Below are positions 19,110-28,766 of a stretch of DNA of 64,000 bases, piece by piece (the first letter of the stretch is position 1; each line of letters starts with the position of its first letter). Under the pieces are notes generated by a model. It was given only the letters and a program-made list of their open reading frames with translations. It searched no databases and had not been told where the DNA came from. This stretch comes from Enterococcus rivorum (GTDB taxonomy: Bacteria > Bacillota > Bacilli > Lactobacillales > Enterococcaceae): the NCBI RefSeq assembly GCF_001742285.1, contig NZ_MIEK01000011.1, positions 1 through 64,000 of the forward strand. The letters run 5' to 3'. Made by a program: the position numbers and the translations under genes.

Positions 19110-21197
19110 ATGGCAAATAAACAATTAATTATTGCTGAAAAACCTAGTGTAGCAAAGGATTTAAGTAAAGTACTAGGAGCAACACAAAAGAATAAAAATT
19201 ATTATGAAGGACCGACAGTAATTGTTACATGGGCACTTGGTCACCTTTTAGGGCTGAAGATGCCGGAAGATATAAATAAGGAATGGCAGTCATGGCAGAT
19301 GGAGACGTTACCGATGATTCCAAAAAACCTAGGGATTAAACCATTGCCGAAAACGGGACATCAATTGAAAGCTATTAAACAATTAGCTAACCGAAAAGAT
19401 GTATCTGAAGCAGTAATTGCAACCGATGCCGGACGTGAAGGAGAATTAGTTGCTCGTTGGATTTTGGAGTATGTTCATTTTAGTAAACCAGTCAAAAGAC
19501 TTTGGATTTCTTCCCAGACGGATAAAGCGATTAAAGATGGCTTTAAAAAGTTAAGACCTGCAAAAGAATATGATAATTTATATTATTCCGCCTTAGCAAG
19601 AGCCAAAGCGGATTGGTTAGTTGGATTAAATGTCACTAGAGCTTTGACCGTTAAATACCAAGATAGTTTATCAGCTGGACGAGTACAAACGCCAACCCTA
19701 TCCTTAGTCCGTCAGCAAGAGAAAAAAATCGAAGGATTTCGTCCACAAGCGTATTTTTCAGTAGACTTACAAGTCCAAAAAGAAAAAGCCAAGTTGGTTC
19801 AACAAAATCTCTATGCTTTTAAAGAAAGAGATAAAGTCGAGGCTTTTGTAAAAGAATTAAGCAAAGGGAATGGGAAAGTAACAGATATTCAAGAGAAAAG
19901 TAAATCGGAACAAGCACCACTTCCGTATGATTTGACTGAAATTCAAAGAGAAGCCAATCAACGCTATCAATTTTCCGCGAAAAAGACGCTTTCTCTCGTT
20001 CAAAGTTTGTATGAAATTCATAAGATTGTTACTTATCCTAGAACCGATAGTAAATACTTAACAACAGATATGAAAGCCACCATGAAAGAAAGATTGCAAG
20101 CTATTAGCGACTTCTCACCAGAAGTAAAAACCTATATAAAAAATGGTGCACAAGTCAAGTTAAGAAAAGTTTTTCAAAATGAAAAAGTGACGGATCATCA
20201 TGCCCTTATTCCAACAGAACAACGTCCTCGCTATGAAAAACTAAGTGGAGATGAACAAAAAATCTATACGATGATTGTGACTCGCTTTCTAGGTTTATTT
20301 GCGGAAGCCCATAAAACCAAGCAAACCAAAATTACTGTCACTTTTGGTAAAGAAATATTTGTTTTCCGTCAAAGCAAAGTAGAAGTCGCTGGTTGGAAGA
20401 AAGAAAAAGAAGAACTTGAAACAACTGTAGATTGGAAGCTAGGGATGAGTGTAGCGCCTTATTTTACAATCAATAAAGAATTAACCTCTCCACCGAAACC
20501 ATTAACAGAAGGAACATTACTTGGCTTGATGGAAAAACACAGTTTAGGAACACCGGCAACTCGAGCAGAAATTATTGAAAAATTAATCAAATCTGAACTA
20601 ATGGAGCGTACGCAAAACGGTTTGAGTGTTTCGCCTAAAGGGAAGCAGTTGTTGGAACTGGTTAATCCGTCATTAGTTACGCCTGAATTGACAGAAAAAT
20701 GGGAAAAAACATTAGAAGCCATTGCAAAAGGGAAACAAAACAGCAATGTTTTCCTAAAAGAAATTGAACAAGAGACGAAAAAACTGGTTTCAGAAATTAG
20801 AAATAGCCAAAGTAAATACCAAGACTTTTCAATTACTCAAAAGAAATGTCCAGAGTGTGGCTCTAATTTGCGTGAAAAGAATACCAAAGATGGAAAGATT
20901 TATGTATGTTCCAATCAAGAATGTAGCTATCGTCGCCGCAAAGATCCTAAAGTATCCAATCACAGATGCTCCCAATGTCATCGAAAGATGGAAATTATTG
21001 ATGGGAAGAACGGCGCATACTTCAAATGTAAATATTGTTCCATTACTGAAAAAATGCAAGATAAAAAAGAACGCAGTAAGAAATTAACAAAACAAGAAGA
21101 GCGTCGCTTGATGAAAAAGTATTCTCAAGCAGAAGAACCACAAGAAAGTGCATTAGCACAAGCACTAAAAGCAGCTCTAAATAACGAAAAAATATAA
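19110..21197 (+). CDS. topB: DNA topoisomerase III
   Basis: A 695-residue type IA topoisomerase that passes single strands through transient breaks. The N-terminal Toprim domain shows IAEKPSVA and the acidic DAGREGE. The catalytic Tyr is in VTYPRTDSKYL (about residue 310). LSAGRVQTPTL is the family signature. The C-terminus has two zinc-finger-like modules (CPECG…CSNQEC and CSQC…CKYC) and a basic tail. AGAAGGAG precedes the ATG. It stands alone with a terminator, as is usual for chromosomal topB. Confidence 0.94.
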   Translation: MANKQLIIAEKPSVAKDLSKVLGATQKNKNYYEGPTVIVTWALGHLLGLKMPEDINKEWQSWQMETLPMIPKNLGIKPLPKTGHQLKAIKQLANRKDVSEAVIATDAGREGELVARWILEYVHFSKPVKRLWISSQTDKAIKDGFKKLRPAKEYDNLYYSALARAKADWLVGLNVTRALTVKYQDSLSAGRVQTPTLSLVRQQEKKIEGFRPQAYFSVDLQVQKEKAKLVQQNLYAFKERDKVEAFVKELSKGNGKVTDIQEKSKSEQAPLPYDLTEIQREANQRYQFSAKKTLSLVQSLYEIHKIVTYPRTDSKYLTTDMKATMKERLQAISDFSPEVKTYIKNGAQVKLRKVFQNEKVTDHHALIPTEQRPRYEKLSGDEQKIYTMIVTRFLGLFAEAHKTKQTKITVTFGKEIFVFRQSKVEVAGWKKEKEELETTVDWKLGMSVAPYFTINKELTSPPKPLTEGTLLGLMEKHSLGTPATRAEIIEKLIKSELMERTQNGLSVSPKGKQLLELVNPSLVTPELTEKWEKTLEAIAKGKQNSNVFLKEIEQETKKLVSEIRNSQSKYQDFSITQKKCPECGSNLREKNTKDGKIYVCSNQECSYRRRKDPKVSNHRCSQCHRKMEIIDGKNGAYFKCKYCSITEKMQDKKERSKKLTKQEERRLMKKYSQAEEPQESALAQALKAALNNEKI

Positions 21198-21201
21198 AAA
21201 G

Positions 21202-21232
21202 TCAGCGCTATTTTTATAGCGTTGATTTTTTT
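21202..21232 (+). terminator. topB terminator
   Basis: Stem TCAGCGCTA with TAGCGTTGA, six-base loop, then a T-run. Confidence 0.75.
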
Positions 21233-21326
21233 ATCAAAAGATAAGTGAAATTCTCAATTTTTTTCAGTAATCACGGGATTTTAAGAAAAAGTTGAAAAAT
21301 AAAAGTAAAAAATAAGCCTGAATCAT

Positions 21327-21355
21327 TTGGCTATTTCAAAATAAAGGAGTATACT
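21327..21355 (+). promoter_or_regulatory. Promoter of the cyd operon
   Basis: TTGGCT, a 17-base spacer and TATACT. An inverted repeat AAGCC…GGCT (about 21315–21332) overlaps the -35 and may be an operator. The start would lie about 305 bases before cydA. The remainder of 21356–21668 is AT-rich leader, and I could not identify a riboswitch class there. Single TTTCACAA- and TTGTGAAA-like half sites occur but no full Rex palindrome. Confidence 0.6.
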
Positions 21356-21668
21356 TTACTTGAAATCATTCATTTTATTTCATAGAATTTTCACAAAACT
21401 CAAATAGCTAGAATCACTGAATTTTTTTTAAGACTTTTGAATACGACCGAATAAAAAGTAATTGGATAGAACAATCAAAAAATAACAAGGTATATGAAAT
21501 TTGATACTTGGAATACATGAAAGCAGTAGGTGACTAAAAAAGTTTAGAGGGTCATACTGTAGAGCGCTGATTGATTAACTATTTTACTCGTATTGTAAAC
21601 AGTGAAGTTTTTTTGTTTGGCTGAAAAAGCTTTTTCTTTTTGTGAAAATAAAACAAGGAGGATCTTAT

Positions 21669-23096
21669 ATGTTGGATATTGTTTCGTTAGCGCGATTCCA
21701 ATTTGGTATGACAACAGTGTTTCACTATTTCTTCGTACCTTTTTCGATTGGGTTAGCACTTGTAGTAGCAATTATGGAAACAATGTATGTAACGAAGAAA
21801 GACGAACGTTACCGTAAAATGGCAAAATTTTGGGGAAATATTTTTCTATTGAGTTTTGCTGTAGGAGTTGTTACAGGGATTATTCAAGAGTTTCAGTTTG
21901 GAATGAACTGGTCTGATTATTCCCGATTTGTAGGAGATATTTTTGGTGCTCCATTGGCTGTTGAAGCATTGTTGGCATTCTTTTTAGAGTCGACATTCTT
22001 AGGTTTGTGGATTTTCACTTGGGATAAAGTGAGCCCTAAGCTCCATTTGACGTTTATTTGGTTGGTTGTTTTTGGCTCTATGATGTCTGCATTTTGGATT
22101 TTAGCAGCGAATAGTTTCATGCAACATCCAGTAGGTTATGTTATTAACAATGGTCGAGCAGAAATGATTGATTTTGCAGCAATTATTGGGAATCCTAAAG
22201 TTTGGTATGAATTTAGTCATGTTCTTGCTGGAGCAGTGACGATGGGTGGAATGATTGTTGCAGGTTTAGCTGCATTCCAATTGCTAAAAAAACGTGATGT
22301 TGATTTCCATAAAGTCTCAATGCGTGTTGGTTTAGTCGTGACCTTGATTGGTTCAATAGCCGTTTTAGTTGCTGGTGATTTACAAATGAAAGCCTTAATT
22401 GAAGGACAACCTATGAAATTTGCCGCGATGGAAGGGATTTATGAAGATTCAGATGATCCGGCTGCCTGGACATTAATCGCTTGGGCAGATGAGAAAGAGC
22501 ATAAACGAGTATTTGGTGTTGAGATTCCTTATATCTTAAGCATTTTATCTTATAATAAACCTTCTGGAGCTGTAGACGGTATGAATACTGCTAATGAAGC
22601 GTTAATCGAAAAATATGGCGAACGTGAAGGTGACTTAAGTTATTTCCCACCAGTAAATGCAATATTCTGGAGCTTTAGAATCATGGCTGGATTTGGTGTC
22701 TTGATGCTAATGGTTTCAGCTTTGGGATTATTTTTCACCAGAAAGAAAAAACCATCTCTGTATGAAAAACGTTGGATGCTAAGAATTATGGCGTTATGTA
22801 CCTTTGCGCCATTTATAGCAAATACGACAGGATGGCTAATCACTGAATTAGGAAGATATCCGTGGACTGTTTATGGGTTATTTACGATTGAAGAGAGTGT
22901 TTCACCAAATGTATCTGTCACATCGCTGCTTATCTCTAATATCATTTACTTCATTTTATTTGCTGGATTAGGTGCAGTCATGGTGTACTTAATTACTGTT
23001 GAAATGAAAAAAGGACCGGATTACGAAGAGAAAAAATTGGCTGCTAGTCAGTCAATAAGTACGGATCCGTTTGATAAGGAGGTATTTGAAAAATGA
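21669..23096 (+). CDS. cydA: Cytochrome bd ubiquinol/menaquinol oxidase subunit I
   Basis: A 475-residue membrane protein that carries the haems of cytochrome bd and reduces O2 to water using quinol. His19 in TTVFHYFFVPFS is the expected haem b595 ligand region, and several long hydrophobic helices follow. The length fits the short-Q-loop form of Gram-positive bacteria. The usual GRQPW signature reads GRYPW here (from residue 395). Start 21669 follows AAGGAGG; ATG 21642 is rejected. Overlaps cydB by four bases. Enterococci need external haem for this enzyme (known biology). Confidence 0.95.
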   Translation: MLDIVSLARFQFGMTTVFHYFFVPFSIGLALVVAIMETMYVTKKDERYRKMAKFWGNIFLLSFAVGVVTGIIQEFQFGMNWSDYSRFVGDIFGAPLAVEALLAFFLESTFLGLWIFTWDKVSPKLHLTFIWLVVFGSMMSAFWILAANSFMQHPVGYVINNGRAEMIDFAAIIGNPKVWYEFSHVLAGAVTMGGMIVAGLAAFQLLKKRDVDFHKVSMRVGLVVTLIGSIAVLVAGDLQMKALIEGQPMKFAAMEGIYEDSDDPAAWTLIAWADEKEHKRVFGVEIPYILSILSYNKPSGAVDGMNTANEALIEKYGEREGDLSYFPPVNAIFWSFRIMAGFGVLMLMVSALGLFFTRKKKPSLYEKRWMLRIMALCTFAPFIANTTGWLITELGRYPWTVYGLFTIEESVSPNVSVTSLLISNIIYFILFAGLGAVMVYLITVEMKKGPDYEEKKLAASQSISTDPFDKEVFEK

Positions 23097-24109
23097 GCAC
23101 GTTACAATTATTATGGTTTGTTTTGATTGGCGTTTTATTTTCAGGTTTCTTCTTCTTAGAAGGATTTGATTTTGGTGTTGGAATGGCTGTTCAAACATTA
23201 GCCCACAACGATGGTGAAAAAGATCAAGTAGTAGAAACCATTGGACCTGTTTGGGATGGGAATGAAGTGTGGTTACTAACAGCAGGTGGAGCAATGTTTG
23301 CATCATTTCCTTACTGGTATGCTTCTTTATTTAGTGGATTCTATCTCATATTATTTATCATTTTAGTGGGATTAATTATTCGTGGTGTTTCTTTTGAATT
23401 TCGTCATCGGATGCCAGAAGGAAAAAGAAAAAAAATGTGGAACTGGACATTAGCAATTGGTAGTTTCATTGTACCGTTTTTCTTTGGTGTTCTATTTATT
23501 AGTTTAGTTCAAGGAATGCCAATGGATGCTAATGGTAATATTACCGCTACCTTTACTGATTACATCAATCCGTTTTCAGTGGTTGGTGGAGTAGCGTTAA
23601 CACTTTTATGCTATTTACATGGACTAAATTACATTACGTTGAAAACAGAAGGACCGATTAGAGAGCGTGCTAGAAATTATGCTTCTTTACTTTATTGGGT
23701 ACTTTACGTTGGATTAGTTGTTTTTGCTGTATTACTTTACTTTAATACAGATTTCTTTGATAATCATTTCGTAGTAACCTTATTGTTGGTTGCGTTGATT
23801 GTTGTTTTAACAGTCATTGCGAATGTGGGTGTGTTCAAGAAGAAAGAAATGTTGGCGTTTCTTGCTAGTGGCTTAACATTAGTTACTTTAGTGGCATTAT
23901 TGTTTAGTGGATTATTCCCTCGTGTAATGATTAGTTCTATACCAGGAAATGATTTGCTAATTGAAAATGCTTCAAGTACGCCATATACCTTAAACATTAT
24001 GACTTGGATTACCGTTACAATATTACCGTTTGTGTTAGTCTACACTGGCTGGTCGTATTTTGTTTTCAGAAAACGTATTAAGAATATAGCGATAACAGAG
24101 GGGTATTAA
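23093..24109 (+). CDS. cydB: Cytochrome bd oxidase subunit II
   Basis: A 338-residue multi-helix membrane protein with the conserved start LLWFVLIGVLFSGFFFLEGFDFG, diagnostic of CydB. GPVWDGNEVWLL is also present. It pairs with CydA to form the oxidase. The ATG overlaps the cydA stop (ATGA), so the two are translationally coupled, with GGAGG in the cydA tail as ribosome site. Confidence 0.95.
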   Translation: MSTLQLLWFVLIGVLFSGFFFLEGFDFGVGMAVQTLAHNDGEKDQVVETIGPVWDGNEVWLLTAGGAMFASFPYWYASLFSGFYLILFIILVGLIIRGVSFEFRHRMPEGKRKKMWNWTLAIGSFIVPFFFGVLFISLVQGMPMDANGNITATFTDYINPFSVVGGVALTLLCYLHGLNYITLKTEGPIRERARNYASLLYWVLYVGLVVFAVLLYFNTDFFDNHFVVTLLLVALIVVLTVIANVGVFKKKEMLAFLASGLTLVTLVALLFSGLFPRVMISSIPGNDLLIENASSTPYTLNIMTWITVTILPFVLVYTGWSYFVFRKRIKNIAITEGY

Positions 24110-24113
24110 ACAG

Positions 24114-25844
24114 ATGATTGATAAGGCCATCTTAAAAATGCCTAAAATAAAAAAAGTTCTTGTCTTGCTTGCAGGTTTTTCATTCCTGCAAGCAGTCTTT
24201 ATTATCGGACAAGCTTTTTACCTTTCTAAGGCAATTACTGGCTTATGGAATGGTGGGCATTTAAATAATCAATGGGATAACGTCCTCTTTTTCTTTGTAT
24301 TTTACACAGGGCGTCATGTTGTTACTTACTTAAGGGAAAAGTTGCTAGATGATTTTAGCTATCAACGTTCCCAAGAAATTAGAGAAGAATTATTACAAAA
24401 GATTTTTCGTTTAGGACCAATTGTTGTTCAAAAAAACGGCACAGGAAACATGGTAACAATGGCTTTAGAAGGAATTAGTCAAACAGAGAACTACTTACAT
24501 TTAATTTTAATGAAAATGATGAATATGATGATTATCCCTTGGATTATTTTAGCTTTTGTTTTCACTTTGGATATTCGTTCAGGAGTTATTCTATTAGTTG
24601 TATTTCCGATTATCATTATTTTCATGATTGTGTTAGGTTATGCAGCTCAAAGTAAAGCTGATAAGCAATATAAAGCTTTTCAAGTGTTATCGAATCATTT
24701 TATTGATTCTTTAAGAGGACTCGACACTCTGAAATTGTTTGGATTGAGTAAAAAATATGCAAAAAGTATTTATACAACAAGTGAACGATTTAGAGAAGCA
24801 ACAATGAGTACGTTAAAAATTGCGATTTTGTCGACCTTTGCACTAGATTTTTTTACGACACTTTCAGTTGCCGTGGTGGCTGTCTTTTTAGGCTTGAATT
24901 TAATGAATGGTGGTATTTTACTTTTTTCCGCATTGACAACGTTGATTTTAGCACCAGAATTCTTTTTACCAATTAGAGATTTTGCTAGTGATTATCATGC
25001 AACTTTAGACGGGAAAAATTCTTTTCAAGCGATTAAAAGTGTATTAGAATTGCCAGAGGTTAGTCATCAGGATGAACTTGTATTAGACAAATGGCAGCAA
25101 CACTCTGAATTATCAATTGAGAAATTAACCTTTGCTTATGAAGACTCAACGGAAGCAGCCGTAAAAGAAGTCAGCTTTGCTACAAAAGGCTACAATAAGA
25201 TTGGTATCATCGGGGCTAGTGGTTCAGGAAAATCGACGTTAATTAATTTACTCAGTGGATTTTTGGCTCCAACTAGTGAAGAAACTAAAATTGAAATCAA
25301 TCAAGAAAAAATGCCGCATTTTTCTCAAAAAGATTGGCAAAAACAAGTGATTTATATTCCGCAGTCTCCTTATTTATTTCAAGATACACTTGCCAACAAT
25401 ATTCGTTTTTACACGCCAGAAGCGACAGATGAAGATGTTTTGAAGGCTGCTAATTTGGTTGGTTTAGGGCAATTAGTAAACGAGCTAACCGCTGGAATCC
25501 ATACAGAAATTGGCGAAAGTGGCAGAATGCTGAGTGGTGGACAAGCGCAACGGGTAGCACTAGCAAGAGCTTTTCTAGATAATCAACGCCATATCCTGTT
25601 GTTCGATGAACCGACTGCTCATTTGGATATTGAAACAGAAGTAGAAATTAAAGAAAAAATGTTACCTTTAATGGAAAATCATCTTGTGTTTTTCGCAACC
25701 CATCGCTTGCATTGGATGAAGGAAATGGATTTTATTTTAGTAATGGATCAAGGACAACTAGTTGAGATGGGAACTCTTGAAGAGCTAATTGCGAAAGATG
25801 GTTATTATGTAAAATTAATGAATCAGATGAGGGGGACGAAATAA
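24114..25844 (+). CDS. cydD: Heterodimeric ABC exporter subunit CydD
   Basis: A 576-residue half-transporter: six membrane helices (about 20–300) then an ATPase domain with Walker A GASGSGKST, signature LSGGQ and Walker B ILLFDEPTAHLD. CydDC exports reduced thiols (in E. coli, glutathione and cysteine) or otherwise conditions the outer face for cytochrome bd assembly. It follows cydB by four bases and overlaps cydC by one base. Confidence 0.92.
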   Translation: MIDKAILKMPKIKKVLVLLAGFSFLQAVFIIGQAFYLSKAITGLWNGGHLNNQWDNVLFFFVFYTGRHVVTYLREKLLDDFSYQRSQEIREELLQKIFRLGPIVVQKNGTGNMVTMALEGISQTENYLHLILMKMMNMMIIPWIILAFVFTLDIRSGVILLVVFPIIIIFMIVLGYAAQSKADKQYKAFQVLSNHFIDSLRGLDTLKLFGLSKKYAKSIYTTSERFREATMSTLKIAILSTFALDFFTTLSVAVVAVFLGLNLMNGGILLFSALTTLILAPEFFLPIRDFASDYHATLDGKNSFQAIKSVLELPEVSHQDELVLDKWQQHSELSIEKLTFAYEDSTEAAVKEVSFATKGYNKIGIIGASGSGKSTLINLLSGFLAPTSEETKIEINQEKMPHFSQKDWQKQVIYIPQSPYLFQDTLANNIRFYTPEATDEDVLKAANLVGLGQLVNELTAGIHTEIGESGRMLSGGQAQRVALARAFLDNQRHILLFDEPTAHLDIETEVEIKEKMLPLMENHLVFFATHRLHWMKEMDFILVMDQGQLVEMGTLEELIAKDGYYVKLMNQMRGTK

Positions 25845-27598
25845 TGGAGAACACCCCAACAAACAAAGAATGGTTAAAGCAGGATCAATGGGTGAAACCC
25901 TTTTTGAAAAAATATCGTGTGTTGCTATTTTTTGCTATCTTTTTAGGCTTTTTAACTTTTTTTAGTGCGGGAGCTTTGATGTTTAACTCAGGTTATTTAA
26001 TAAGCCGAGCAGCTTCACTTCCGGAAAATATTTTGATGATTTATATTCCGATTGTTTTAACGCGAGCTTTTGGAATCAGTCGTCCTGTATTTCGCTATGT
26101 AGAACGTTTAGTGAGTCACAATTGGGTACTGAAAATGACTTCTGATTTAAGACTTAAGCTATATCAAGTCTTGGAAAAAGATGCGATTTTCTTTAAATCG
26201 AAGTATCAAACAGGAGATATTCTAGGTCTGTTGTCAGAAGATATTAACCATTTACAAAATCTTTATTTACGAACCATTTTTCCAACGGTTATTGCTTGGA
26301 TTTTATATGTTTTCCTTATTATAGGATTAGGTCTTTTTTCATGGTGGTTTGGGTTGTGCATGCTGCTCCTATTAGGAATTGCGATTTTCTTATTGCCAGC
26401 GGTGTCCGTACTAGTGAATGGTGCAAGACAAGAAAAGCAAAAAGTAGCGAAAAATGAGCTGTATAAGAATTTGACAGATAACATTCTAGGCGTTTCTGAC
26501 TGGGTATTTAGTCAACGTGGCAAAGAATTTGTTCACTCCTATGAAAAAGAAGAGATGAAGCTCCATCAAATAGATAAAAAAATTAAGGATTTTAATCATT
26601 TACGTGATTTTCTTTTACAGGTTCTTTTTGGTGGGATTACGATTGCTGTTCTAGCGTGGGCAAGTATCAGATTTCCTGGCAATCATGGCGGAGCAGCTAA
26701 TTGGATTGCAGCGTTTGTTCTAACCGTCTTTCCTTTAATTGATGCGTTTGCTCCGTTGCCAGCTGCTGCACAAGAAACAACTATTTATAGAGATTCTATT
26801 AAACGATTAAATGAGTTGCCTGAGCCACAGCAGTCTGTCCAAGAAGACACACCGATCCTTTTAGAAAATACCAAAATAGAAATTAAAGACGTAACATTTT
26901 CTTATAAAGGCTCTTCTAAAAAAGTGTTGAATCAATTGAACTTAACGATTGAACCAAAAGAAAAGCTAGCTATTTTAGGTCGAAGTGGTTCGGGAAAAAG
27001 TACTTTAGCAACATTGATTCGTGGCGATTTGACGCCAAACCAAGGAGAGCTTTTATTGGGTGGTGTTCCAACCGCTTCGTTTGGAGATCGTATGACAGAA
27101 TCAATTGGCGTGATTCATCAAACCCCTTATCTTTTCCATACAACGATTTTAAATAATATTCGGATTGGGAAAGAAGAAGCAAGTGAAGAAGAAGTTTGGC
27201 AAGTAATTGAACAAGTTGGATTAAAAGAAATGATTGAAAAATTGCCAGATGGTCTTCAAACAATGGTTGATGAAGCTGGTTTACGATTTTCTGGTGGAGA
27301 ACGTCATCGTTTAGCATTAGCTCGGATTTTATTACAAGATACACCGATTGTTTTATTAGACGAGCCTACAACGGGCTTAGATCCAATTACTGAACAACAG
27401 CTATTAGATACTTTCTTCGATGCATTAAGTGAAAAAACAATTATTTGGATTACCCATCATTTACAAGGAATTCAAAAAATGGATCGTGTGATTTTTATTG
27501 AGGATGGTTTGTTGGAAATGAGCGGAACACCAGCACAATTGCTAAAAGAAAATACTCACTATCAGGAGTTATACGCTATTGACCGTGGAACCAACTAA
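25844..27598 (+). CDS. cydC: Heterodimeric ABC exporter subunit CydC
   Basis: A 584-residue half-transporter with six membrane helices and an ATPase domain: Walker A GRSGSGKST, signature FSGGERHRLALAR, Walker B VLLDEPTTGLD. It pairs with CydD and is needed for a working cytochrome bd. Its start overlaps the last base of cydD (TAATG), with GAGGGGG upstream. Last gene of the cyd operon, closed by a long terminator. Confidence 0.92.
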   Translation: MENTPTNKEWLKQDQWVKPFLKKYRVLLFFAIFLGFLTFFSAGALMFNSGYLISRAASLPENILMIYIPIVLTRAFGISRPVFRYVERLVSHNWVLKMTSDLRLKLYQVLEKDAIFFKSKYQTGDILGLLSEDINHLQNLYLRTIFPTVIAWILYVFLIIGLGLFSWWFGLCMLLLLGIAIFLLPAVSVLVNGARQEKQKVAKNELYKNLTDNILGVSDWVFSQRGKEFVHSYEKEEMKLHQIDKKIKDFNHLRDFLLQVLFGGITIAVLAWASIRFPGNHGGAANWIAAFVLTVFPLIDAFAPLPAAAQETTIYRDSIKRLNELPEPQQSVQEDTPILLENTKIEIKDVTFSYKGSSKKVLNQLNLTIEPKEKLAILGRSGSGKSTLATLIRGDLTPNQGELLLGGVPTASFGDRMTESIGVIHQTPYLFHTTILNNIRIGKEEASEEEVWQVIEQVGLKEMIEKLPDGLQTMVDEAGLRFSGGERHRLALARILLQDTPIVLLDEPTTGLDPITEQQLLDTFFDALSEKTIIWITHHLQGIQKMDRVIFIEDGLLEMSGTPAQLLKENTHYQELYAIDRGTN

Positions 27599-27609
27599 AT
27601 AGATAGAAA

Positions 27610-27653
27610 ATAGGATGCACAATCCCTTGTTTTTAAGGGGCTGTGCATCCTAT
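27610..27653. terminator. Bidirectional terminator between cydC and polyprenyl synthase
   Basis: A 12-bp stem ATAGGATGCACA with TGTGCATCCTAT, extended by an inner CCCTT/AAGGG helix. It lies between two convergent genes. T-tracts are weak, but the stem is long. Confidence 0.65.
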
Positions 27654-27667
27654 AAATCAACTATTCA

Positions 27668-28648
27668 CTAAAAAGAACGTGATAATAGTAATTCTGTAAG
27701 CTTTTCTAGTTGTCTTTTACCTACACTTTCTGGTAACGTATCAATATCAGTCAAAGCTTTTTGGGTTACTTTCAAGGCAAAGTATTTTGCTTCATCAATG
27801 CCACCTAGTTCTAAAACTAGCTCAGCTACCGCTAACGTCTCTTCAGCAGTGATCTTTTCCTTCTTATCAAGATAAGGCTGAAAACGTTCTGGCGCCTGTT
27901 TTATGGCTAAAATAAGTGGTAGGGTATAGACACCTTGGGCCAAATCCTCTAGAACTGGTTTTTTTAGTGTGGTAGTGTCAGCCGTGTAGTCTAAAATGTC
28001 ATCATAAACCTGAAAGGCAATTCCGATATTTCGACCAATTCGACGTGCGAGTCGTTGGACTTGTTTGGAGGCGTGACCGAAATGGGCTCCTTCCAAGCAA
28101 CTCAAAGAAAAAAGTTCGGCTGTTTTTCCATTCACACTGCGCAAGTAATCAGAAACCGACATGTCTTTTTTGTAGCGGGTATGCATTTGATCTAATTCTC
28201 CAAGTAATAAACGTTTCATTGCATTTGCATTGGTTTTTAAGAAACTAGAACCGTTCATGGTTTCAGACAAGAGTTGGAAAAATTCTGTAAACAACAAATC
28301 TCCAGTATACACAGCAACATCTTTTCCATATTTCGATTGAATGGTCACAATTCCTCGCCTTAAAGTAGAATCATCAATGATATCATCATGAATCAAGGTA
28401 GCCATATGCAAAATTTCTAGTGAAGCAGCAATTTTGATTAGTTGCTCTTGGTCCTGCTTTGAAGAATCGCCCATTTGTGAAAATAGAAAAAAGAACGCTG
28501 GGCGCAGCAATTTTCCACCTGAATGAGTAAGGTCAATTAGTGCCGTTTCAATTTCTTTATTACGTATTTTAACTTGTTGTTCAATTAGTGAACAAGTGTC
28601 CTGTAAATTTTGCTGAATCGTCGGGAACTCTTTCCAATAGTCGTTCAT
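27668..28648 (-). CDS. Polyprenyl (heptaprenyl-type) diphosphate synthase
   Basis: A 326-residue trans-prenyl synthase that builds the isoprenoid side chain of (demethyl)menaquinone. The N-terminus has GGKLLRP. The first aspartate-rich motif is LIHDDIIDD followed by LRRG, and the second is FQVYDDILDY. The family is clear; chain length (C35–C45) cannot be read by eye. It is divergent from the prenyltransferase gene at 28767, so the pair may be co-controlled. It is near cydABDC, whose oxidase uses the quinone. Confidence 0.9.
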   Translation of the reverse strand: MNDYWKEFPTIQQNLQDTCSLIEQQVKIRNKEIETALIDLTHSGGKLLRPAFFFLFSQMGDSSKQDQEQLIKIAASLEILHMATLIHDDIIDDSTLRRGIVTIQSKYGKDVAVYTGDLLFTEFFQLLSETMNGSSFLKTNANAMKRLLLGELDQMHTRYKKDMSVSDYLRSVNGKTAELFSLSCLEGAHFGHASKQVQRLARRIGRNIGIAFQVYDDILDYTADTTTLKKPVLEDLAQGVYTLPLILAIKQAPERFQPYLDKKEKITAEETLAVAELVLELGGIDEAKYFALKVTQKALTDIDTLPESVGKRQLEKLTELLLSRSF

Positions 28649-28766
28649 AAATCAATAATCCTTTCAATGGTTCAATACTATTGATTGTAAACGAAGTTCA
28701 GTAAGAAATACAGTAATTTATTTTATAGGCATTATTTTACAAAAAAAAGTAAAGTAGGAGTATAAT

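Noticed and set aside
20764-21087. A 107-codon plus-strand frame overlapping the topB zinc-finger region
   Set aside because: Out of frame with a conserved domain; Cys and Lys richness is carried over from the real frame.
21385-21650. Possible Rex operator before cydA
   Set aside because: Only isolated half sites are present (a TTTCACAA-like and a TTGTGAAA-like one); no full palindrome with correct spacing.
26970-27344. A 124-codon minus-strand frame inside cydC
   Set aside because: It lies antisense to a strongly conserved ATPase domain, with no ribosome site; best seen as a chance frame.
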